A program made the translations under genes and the position numbers. Positions 1-4,547 of a DNA stretch of 5,684 nt are shown piece by piece. A model generated the notes under the pieces. The model was not told the DNA's origin, ran no database searches, and was given only the letters and a program-made list of their open reading frames with translations. This DNA is from Bordetella parapertussis. Its GTDB lineage: Bacteria; Pseudomonadota; Gammaproteobacteria; Burkholderiales; Burkholderiaceae_C. Position 1 is the stretch's first letter. The number at the start of each line of letters is the position of its first letter. The DNA lies in NCBI GenBank assembly GCA_945900695.1, contig CAMDJU010000180.1, positions 1 through 5,684 of the forward strand, given 5' to 3'.

Positions 1-570
1 TTGCGCCTGAAGGTGGGCCACAGCGACATGGCCAAAAAGAGCGGTTTGTTTGAAAACCGCTGGACGCCGCTGTGGGTGGTGGACTTCCCCATGTTTGAGT
101 TTGACGAAGAGGCTCAGCGCTACACGGCGGTGCATCACCCCTTCACCGCGCCCAAAGACGGGCACGAAGACTGGATGGTCACGGCACCCGAAAAATGCAT
201 TGCCAAGGGCTATGACATGGTGCTCAATGGCTGGGAGATTGGTGGCGGCTCAGTGCGCATTCACCGCGCCGACGTGCAGCAAAAGGTGTTTGATGCCTTG
301 AAGATCACCCCCGAAGAGGCTCAACTTAAATTCGGCTTTTTGCTGGACGCCTTGCAGTACGGCGCACCACCCCATGGCGGCATCGCGTTTGGCCTGGACC
401 GCATCATTACCTTGATGACCGGGGCCGAGTCGATCCGCGACGTGATCGCCTTCCCCAAAACCCAACGCGCCCAATGCCTGCTGACCCAAGCGCCATCGCT
501 GGTGGACGAAAAACAGTTGCGTGAATTGCACATCCGCTTGCGCAACCTCGATGCTGTTAAAGAGGCCTGA
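1..570 (+). CDS. aspS: Aspartyl-tRNA synthetase, C-terminal part (5' end outside the window)
   Basis: This is the last 189 codons of aspartyl-tRNA synthetase, the cytoplasmic class II enzyme that charges tRNA-Asp (or tRNA-Asp/Asn) using ATP. The gene is cut by the window edge: the first in-frame codon, TTG, is an internal Leu in the conserved LRLKVG stretch, not a start. Visible family signatures, in window residue numbers, are [13 protein letters not shown] (21-33), HHPFTAP (45-51), the bacterial AspS segment [18 protein letters not shown] (71-88), and class II motif 3, [10 protein letters not shown] (126-135), whose Arg contacts [21 protein letters not shown] (149-166) is the usual C-terminal run. 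Bacterial AspS is about 590-600 residues, so roughly two thirds, including the anticodon-binding domain and motifs 1 and 2, lies upstream. The reading frame is intact. No clear Rho-independent terminator follows the TGA at 568-570. Identification is very secure. Confidence 0.97.
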   Translation: MRLKVGHSDMAKKSGLFENRWTPLWVVDFPMFEFDEEAQRYTAVHHPFTAPKDGHEDWMVTAPEKCIAKGYDMVLNGWEIGGGSVRIHRADVQQKVFDALKITPEEAQLKFGFLLDALQYGAPPHGGIAFGLDRIITLMTGAESIRDVIAFPKTQRAQCLLTQAPSLVDEKQLRELHIRLRNLDAVKEA

Positions 571-669
571 TGCCGGATTGAGCGGGCGGCACGCCGGTCG
601 CGCCTCATCAGAGACGAAGTTGCCCCTGAAACCACCGCTGGCGGTGTTGACAGGTGGCCTGCTCTGCAC

Positions 670-699
670 TTGCGAAGCGCTGAGGGCACCCCATATAAA
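670..699 (+). promoter_or_regulatory. Candidate sigma70 promoter for the TPR gene
   Basis: A TTGCGA box (670-675, four of six matches to TTGACA) is separated by 18 bp from TATAAA (694-699, five of six matches to TATAAT). This is the most AT-rich spot in the aspS-TPR gap. It would start transcription near 706 and leave a leader of about 110 nt before the ATG at 818. A perfect TTGACA also occurs at 647-652, but it has no good -10 box at the right distance. In the predicted leader GGGGC (717-721) can pair with GCCCC (731-735), giving a small hairpin of unknown meaning. This is pattern matching only. Confidence 0.4.
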
Positions 700-803
700 A
701 GTAAGAGCGCATGCTTGGGGCTGTCCATTGGCCCCTGCACCCACAAGGCTTTGTCATGGTTTTGGCCGCGACCTGTGTTGCAATGTCCGACTTGTCGAAA
801 TGT

Positions 804-810
804 GAAAGGA
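804..810 (+). promoter_or_regulatory. Ribosome binding site of the TPR gene
   Basis: GAAAGGA lies 7 nt before the ATG at 818. It is the only clear Shine-Dalgarno sequence in the window and it fixes the start of the TPR gene. The downstream SRAP, YbhP-like and clsB starts lack one, which fits translational coupling for those genes. Confidence 0.7.
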
Positions 811-817
811 TTCCACC

Positions 818-1813
818 ATGAACCACTCTTTCCAAACCCGGTTGCAGCGCATGCTGCTCGCCCTGACCTTGGCCTTTGCAGCCAGTTGGGCTTTGGCCCT
901 GCCCAGCCCCAAAGAGATTGAAGCCGCTGTGGGTGCGGGGCAATTGCCCCAGGCCGAAACCATGCTGCGCGAGGTCTTGCAGGCCAAGCCCCAAAGTGCC
1001 AAGGCCCACTATGAGTTGGGCCAGGTGTTGGCGCGCCAAGGCAAATTCTTCGAGGCCCAACAAGCCTTGGACCAGGCCAAAATCTTTGACCCCACGCTCA
1101 AATTTGCCTCCAGCCCAGAGGCATTTGTCAAAACCTATGACACTGTGCTTGCCCAAGTGCGCGGTGCGTCCAGCGCCGCCAGCGCGAAGGCGGCTGTGGC
1201 GACCCCAGCTGCACCCATGGCCGCCGCTGCCCCTGACAGCCCTGCGCCCAGCGGTGGCTTCAACCTGACGTACGTTTGGATGGTGGCCGCTGGCTTGGTG
1301 GTGTTGGGCCTGATTTTGCGCCGCCGCGCAGCTGCCCCTGTTGCGGCCACCCCAGCCGCCACTACTTACGCGGGCATGCCCCCAGCAGGGCAGCCTACGG
1401 CTTACTCCGGTGCCACCATGGCCACCGGCGGCATCATTGGCTCTGGCCTAGGCCCAGCGCAAGCCGCTGCGCCTGCACAGCGCGGCTTTGGATCTCAATA
1501 TGCGCCCCAAGCCCCAGCGCACTACCCGCCAGCTGCTGCACCTGCCGCAGGTGGCATGGGCGCCATGGGTGGCGCGGTCATGGGCGGCGTGGCCGGCTTG
1601 GCGGCGGGCTATGCCTTGTCCAAGGCGATGGAGGGCGGCGCCAACCATTCCAACTCTGCGCCTGGCAGCAGCGCGGCCAACCCCTCCAACGACAGCGCGG
1701 GATATGTGCCGTTTGACAACGCCAGCCGTCCCGACATGGGTGCGTTTGATGCGGGTGCCGGCGGCGACAGCTGGGACGTGGGCCAGGCCCCCATGGACGA
1801 CGACGAGTGGTGA
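818..1813 (+). CDS. TPR-containing membrane protein with glycine-zipper tail, function unknown
   Basis: I do not recognise a named family for this 331-residue protein. Residues 1-27 look like a Sec signal peptide: basic N-region with R8 and R11, a Leu/Ala core, and a likely cleavage after ALA at 25-27. Residues about 30-58 form a helical half-repeat, and 61-94 form a good TPR (YELGQVLARQGKFFEAQQAL, ending in DP). An Ala/Pro linker (116-147) leads to one hydrophobic span (about 150-167) followed by RRR (168-170). This suggests the TPR is periplasmic and the tail cytoplasmic. The tail is Ala/Pro/Gly-rich, with a glycine-zipper-like Met/Gly stretch (245-274), a GGDSWD segment (315-320) and an acidic end, DDDEW. 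The start is supported by GAAAGGA 7 nt upstream. TPRs usually mediate protein contacts, so an envelope scaffold role is possible, but that is inference. If the signal is not cleaved, it would be a two-span protein. It lies 15 bp before the SRAP gene and probably shares its transcript. Confidence 0.8.
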   Translation: MNHSFQTRLQRMLLALTLAFAASWALALPSPKEIEAAVGAGQLPQAETMLREVLQAKPQSAKAHYELGQVLARQGKFFEAQQALDQAKIFDPTLKFASSPEAFVKTYDTVLAQVRGASSAASAKAAVATPAAPMAAAAPDSPAPSGGFNLTYVWMVAAGLVVLGLILRRRAAAPVAATPAATTYAGMPPAGQPTAYSGATMATGGIIGSGLGPAQAAAPAQRGFGSQYAPQAPAHYPPAAAPAAGGMGAMGGAVMGGVAGLAAGYALSKAMEGGANHSNSAPGSSAANPSNDSAGYVPFDNASRPDMGAFDAGAGGDSWDVGQAPMDDDEW

Positions 1814-1828
1814 AATGCTGGCGCACCC

Positions 1829-2494
1829 ATGTGCACCAACTTCACCCCCACCCGACAAACCGAATGGGCGGCCCAGGCCTTGGGGGTCACTTGGCCCCAG
1901 GGGCATCCTGAAGAAGTCTTTCCCGGACAACTGGCACCAGTTGTTCTGCGCAGCCACCGCCAAGAGCGTCTTGCCGCGGGCTTGGCCCGGTTTGGTCTGA
2001 TACCCACCTGGGCCAAAGACCTGGGGCAAGGGCGCCACACCTACAACGCACGCAGCGAAACCGCCGCCGAAAAGCCCAGTTTTCGCCATGCGTGGCAAGC
2101 GCGCCAATATGCCTTGCTGGTGGTCGATCGCTTTTATGAGCCTTGTTACGACACGGGTCGTGCGGTGCGCTGGTCCATCGCTGCCGACAACGGCACTCCC
2201 TTGGGGCTGGCTTGTTTGTGGGAGCGTTGGGTCGAGCCCCTCACCGCGCAAACCGTGGCCTCGTTTGCCATGCTCACCGTCAATGCCGATGCCCACCCGG
2301 TGTTGAACCGCTTTCACAAACCGGGTGAAGAAAAACGCAGCCCCGTGTTGCTGCCACTGGCCCAGTGGCAGCACTGGTTGTCTGCCACGCCAGAGCAGGC
2401 CCAGCAAATGATCGACGCCCTCCAAGCCCCAGATGTCAGCGTGCAAGCCGACCCATTGCCCGCACGCCAGCGCTCAACGGCACCTGCGCATTGA
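1829..2494 (+). CDS. SRAP-family (YedK/HMCES-like) abasic-site DNA-protein crosslink protein
   Basis: A 221-residue SOS response-associated peptidase (SRAP) protein. Family members form a thiazolidine crosslink to abasic sites in single-stranded DNA through Cys2 and so shield the lesion. The start is fixed by this chemistry: ATG-TGC gives Met1-Cys2, and Met1 must be removed. Other expected active-site residues are present: Asn73 in YNARSE (72-77), Glu104 in DRFYEPC (100-106), and His163 in NRFHKPGEEKRSPVLL (160-175). GLIPTWA (56-62) matches the usual WGLIPxW region. Length is normal for the family. The motif is a variant: FYEP instead of FYEW, and His is separated from the basic/proline element by an insertion where YedK has HxRMP. 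I recall the same pattern in other proteobacterial SRAP proteins, so it looks like a subfamily, not decay. There is no clear Shine-Dalgarno; the TPR stop at 1813 is 15 nt upstream, suggesting coupled translation. No LexA-type operator was seen nearby. Confidence 0.92.
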   Translation: MCTNFTPTRQTEWAAQALGVTWPQGHPEEVFPGQLAPVVLRSHRQERLAAGLARFGLIPTWAKDLGQGRHTYNARSETAAEKPSFRHAWQARQYALLVVDRFYEPCYDTGRAVRWSIAADNGTPLGLACLWERWVEPLTAQTVASFAMLTVNADAHPVLNRFHKPGEEKRSPVLLPLAQWQHWLSATPEQAQQMIDALQAPDVSVQADPLPARQRSTAPAH

Positions 2495-3085
2495 TCAGTC
2501 GGTGGCAAATTGCTGCGGGTTTTTGCCTTTGAAGGGCGCGTAAAAAGCTTTGATCCGCACCATGTCGGCCTCGATGTCACCGCTGGGTTCAAACACGGGG
2601 CCCAGCCCGGTGACTTTTCGGGAATAGTCCAAATAACCCAAGACGATGGGCACTTGGGCGCCGGTGGCAATGTAATAAAAACCGGTTTTCCAATAGCGTG
2701 TGTGGCTGCGCGTGCCCTCGGGCGGCACCACCAATTGCACCGGGCCTTGGGCCTCGCTCAGGGCTTGGGCAGAGGCGGCCACCAAGTTGTTGGCCTTGTC
2801 GCGTTGCACCGGTATCCCGCCCAGCCACATCATCAGACCGCGAAACGGAAACCTAAAAATCTGCACCTTGCCCATCCAGTAAATGTTCAGGCGCAGGGCA
2901 AACGCCACCATCAAGGTGTAGGGCAGGTCCCAGTTGCTGGTGTGGGGCGCGGCGATCAACACACTTTTTTGCCCGTTGGCTGGAAGGTGGCCTTCGATCT
3001 TCCAGCCAGTGGCTTTTAAAAAAGCCACGGAAAAACCGCGCAGCAAAGTGTTGACGATGGGGGTTTGAAAGATGGTGCGGTGCAT
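2495..3085 (-). CDS. Lysophospholipid acyltransferase-like protein (PlsC/LPLAT family)
   Basis: A 196-residue acyltransferase of the PlsC/LPLAT superfamily, which transfers acyl chains from acyl-ACP or acyl-CoA to glycerophospholipid-type acceptors at the inner membrane. Motifs in order: HTSNWD (48-53), the catalytic HX4D; GGIPVQRDK (89-97), corresponding to block II; PPEGTRS (121-127), the acceptor phosphate-binding block III; and VPIVLGYLDYS, block IV. The actual substrate cannot be read from sequence; 1-acylglycerol-3-phosphate is one option, a lyso-lipid or ornithine lipid another. I chose the Met at 3085 (MHRTIFQTP) because homologues begin close to this region. An in-frame Met at 3136 would add 17 residues. 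Neither start has a good Shine-Dalgarno sequence, and AT-rich promoter-like DNA lies just beyond 3136. The stop abuts the SRAP stop on the other strand with no spacer. Two back-to-back inverted repeats lie early in the gene (2977-3028). Confidence 0.88.
   Translation of the reverse strand: MHRTIFQTPIVNTLLRGFSVAFLKATGWKIEGHLPANGQKSVLIAAPHTSNWDLPYTLMVAFALRLNIYWMGKVQIFRFPFRGLMMWLGGIPVQRDKANNLVAASAQALSEAQGPVQLVVPPEGTRSHTRYWKTGFYYIATGAQVPIVLGYLDYSRKVTGLGPVFEPSGDIEADMVRIKAFYAPFKGKNPQQFATD
2977..3008. repeat. Perfect 10-bp inverted repeat inside the acyltransferase gene
   Basis: TGGCTGGAAG (2977-2986) is the exact reverse complement of CTTCCAGCCA (2999-3008), with a 12-nt loop between them. It lies in the coding sequence for the stretch just before the HX4D motif. 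It ends exactly where the next inverted repeat begins. Confidence 0.75.
3009..3028. repeat. Perfect 9-bp inverted repeat with AA centre inside the acyltransferase gene
   Basis: GTGGCTTTT (3009-3017) and AAAAGCCAC (3020-3028) are exact reverse complements around two central bases. The element starts one base after the preceding inverted repeat. On the coding (minus) strand it begins about 57 nt after the start at 3085. Confidence 0.75.
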
Positions 3086-3320
3086 GGGGCTGGAGCCTGG
3101 CCAGCCTTGCAAAGCCGACAATCCGAAGTTAAGCAATGAAATTGATTATGGTGTTTTCATGTTTGTCAAAAAGGCATTTTTTTGTATTCAGAAATACCTC
3201 TCCAAGCGTGCCATCGAAGTACTCGCCTTGCCCAATCGCTGCCCGGGTGCCAGGCTTCGGCCCCTCAGGTGCAAAATGCTCGGGGCCTTGACATGCCCAC
3301 AGCTTGGTACCCGACTCATC
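3086..3320. promoter_or_regulatory. Divergent intergenic region between the acyltransferase gene and nudB
   Basis: This 235-bp gap separates two divergent transcription units and contains the most AT-rich DNA of the window (about 3135-3197). TTTGTCAAA (3162-3170) carries a -35-like box on both strands: TTGTCA on plus (3163-3168) and TTGACA on minus (3169-3164). On plus, TATTCA (3185-3190) sits 16 bp downstream as a poor -10. On minus, CATAAT (3150-3145) is a good -10 but only 13 bp away, so that pairing is doubtful. GTATT (3184-3188) and AATAC (3193-3197) form a short inverted repeat that could be an operator half-site pair. A second TTGACA at 3288-3293 lies just before nudB without a convincing -10. 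I see no gene here. An open frame runs through it into nudB, but its codon use is unlike the neighbours and it overlaps the acyltransferase start. Confidence 0.4.
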
Positions 3321-3812
3321 ATGACCCCCACTTACAAATTGCCCCAATCCGTGTTGGTGGTCATTCACACCCGCGAGAAGCAGGTGTTGTTGTTGCGGCG
3401 TGCCGACATGGGCAGTTGGCAGTCGGTCACCGGCAGCAAAGACCACACGCAGGAAAGCTACGCCCAAACCGCTGTTCGCGAAGTGGCCGAAGAAACGGGT
3501 TTGGATGTCAATGCGCCGGGCTGTCTGATGTGGGATTGGGGCTTGGAAAACGTCTACGACATTTACCCCCAATACTGGCCGCGCTACGCCCCTGGCGTTC
3601 GGCGCAACACCGAGCATGTGTTTGGCCTTCAAGTGCCAGACAACAGCCCCATTGTGCTCAGCCCCAGCGAGCACACAGAATACCGGTGGTTGCCCTGGCT
3701 GCAAGCCGCTGATGAGGTGTTTTCGCCGTCCAATGCCGAAGCCATTTTGATGTTGCCACGCCAAATGGCGCTGCACTGGGGCGCATCTGAGTCGCCTGCG
3801 GGTCCCACATGA
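3321..3812 (+). CDS. nudB: Dihydroneopterin triphosphate diphosphatase (Nudix hydrolase NudB)
   Basis: A 163-residue Nudix hydrolase that removes pyrophosphate from 7,8-dihydroneopterin triphosphate, an early step of folate synthesis in the cytoplasm. E. coli NudB (about 150 residues) aligns well: the N-terminal YKLPQSVLVVIH (5-16), WQSVTGS (33-39), the Nudix box with G38, E45, R53, E54, E57, E58 and G60, then YAPGVRRNTEH (89-99), which is characteristic of NudB, and EHTEYRWLP near the C-terminus. The Nudix box has six residues between the first Gly and Glu where the consensus has five; I recall the same length in other betaproteobacterial NudB proteins. The start at 3321 is chosen by alignment. 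ATG at 3276, preceded by AGGTG, would add 15 residues and cannot be excluded. In E. coli nudB neighbours aspS, which supports the call. Its stop overlaps the next start as ATGA. Confidence 0.94.
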   Translation: MTPTYKLPQSVLVVIHTREKQVLLLRRADMGSWQSVTGSKDHTQESYAQTAVREVAEETGLDVNAPGCLMWDWGLENVYDIYPQYWPRYAPGVRRNTEHVFGLQVPDNSPIVLSPSEHTEYRWLPWLQAADEVFSPSNAEAILMLPRQMALHWGASESPAGPT

Positions 3813-4546
3813 TGGGGCTGAAAACCTTGCGCGTGGCCACGTACAACATCCACAAAGGGGTGCAAGGCCTGGGGCCTGCGCGGCGTTTGGAAATTCACAA
3901 CCTCGGGCATGCGATTGAGCAGCTCGATGCCGACATCGTGTGTTTGCAAGAGGTGCGCAAGGCGCATCGCTTGGGTCAGCGTCACTTTGCGCATTGGCCC
4001 GACATGCCGCAAGCCGATTTTTTGCGCCCCGAGGGTTTTGTGGCCGTTTACCGCACCAATGCGGTCACGCGCCATGGCGAGCATGGCAACGCCTTGCTCA
4101 CACGCTGGCCGGTGGTGGGCCATCAGCATGAAGACATCTCTGACCACGGCTTGGAGCAGCGGGGTTTGCTGCATGTGCAACTCAGCGTGGACCAGCGTGA
4201 GGTGCATGTGATCGTGGTGCACTTGGGCCTGTTGTCGGGGTCGCGCTTGCGCCAAGTGCGGCGTTTGTTTGACTTTGTTGAACGTGAAGTGCCCGCCCAT
4301 GCCCCCTTGATCGTGGCCGGGGACTTCAACGATTGGGCGCGCCGCTTGGACCGGCCCCTGGCCCAGATGGGCTTGCGCTGTCACCACGGCTTGCCCACGC
4401 CCACCTTTCCCGCGCGCATGCCCATGGTCCAACTCGACCGCATTTATGCCCGGGGCTTGCGGCCCGTGAGCAGCCACACCCCGCACGGCGCGATCTGGGC
4501 ACGCATGTCAGACCACCTGCCATTGACCGCTGAATTTGCCTTCTGA
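3809..4546 (+). CDS. YbhP-like endonuclease/exonuclease/phosphatase family protein
   Basis: A 245-residue member of the metal-dependent EEP superfamily (DNase I / AP endonuclease / inositol phosphatase / sphingomyelinase fold). Expected catalytic elements are all visible: TYNIHKG (11-17, Asn13), LQEV (46-49, metal-binding Glu48), HGNALLTRWP (92-101), His138 in VVHLG, AGDFND (170-175, Asp172 and Asn174), LDRIYARG (209-216, Asp210) and SDHLPLTAEF (234-243, the Asp-His pair). It should therefore be an active phosphodiester or phosphomonoester hydrolase. Its substrate is unknown. No signal peptide is seen. In E. coli the relative ybhP precedes clsB, the same arrangement as here, so a lipid-linked role is a reasonable guess but not shown. 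The start ATG at 3809 overlaps the nudB stop by 4 bp; a second ATG directly follows at 3812. No Shine-Dalgarno sequence is clear, consistent with translational coupling. Confidence 0.9.
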   Translation: MMGLKTLRVATYNIHKGVQGLGPARRLEIHNLGHAIEQLDADIVCLQEVRKAHRLGQRHFAHWPDMPQADFLRPEGFVAVYRTNAVTRHGEHGNALLTRWPVVGHQHEDISDHGLEQRGLLHVQLSVDQREVHVIVVHLGLLSGSRLRQVRRLFDFVEREVPAHAPLIVAGDFNDWARRLDRPLAQMGLRCHHGLPTPTFPARMPMVQLDRIYARGLRPVSSHTPHGAIWARMSDHLPLTAEFAF

Positions 4547-4547
4547 A

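Noticed and set aside
498..505. GCTGGTGG (E. coli Chi sequence) here and at 2116-2123
   Set aside because: Both fall in coding sequence, GC-rich DNA yields such octamers often, and this Chi form is not established for betaproteobacteria.
633..646. CACCGC/GCGGTG hairpin as an aspS terminator
   Set aside because: The loop is only two bases and no T tract follows; it is too weak to call.
608..1156. A 182-codon antisense open frame over the aspS-TPR gap
   Set aside because: Most of it mirrors the TPR gene; the plus strand has the signal peptide, TPR and a good ribosome binding site.
1448..2446. A 332-codon antisense open frame across the TPR and SRAP genes
   Set aside because: It lies opposite two well-supported genes, has no recognisable motif, and long antisense frames are expected in GC-rich DNA.
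2504..2527. GGCAAA/TTTGCC stem near the end of the acyltransferase gene as a terminator for SRAP
   Set aside because: Only six pairs, a 12-nt loop, no proper T run after it, and it lies within coding sequence.
3072..3320. An 83-codon N-terminal extension of nudB starting at 3072
   Set aside because: It overlaps the start of the divergent acyltransferase gene, its codon use is unlike the neighbours, and E. coli NudB aligns from the Met at 3321.
3629..4486. A 285-codon antisense open frame opposite nudB and the EEP gene
   Set aside because: The plus-strand frames carry full catalytic motif sets; the antisense product has only His/Gln-rich shadow composition.
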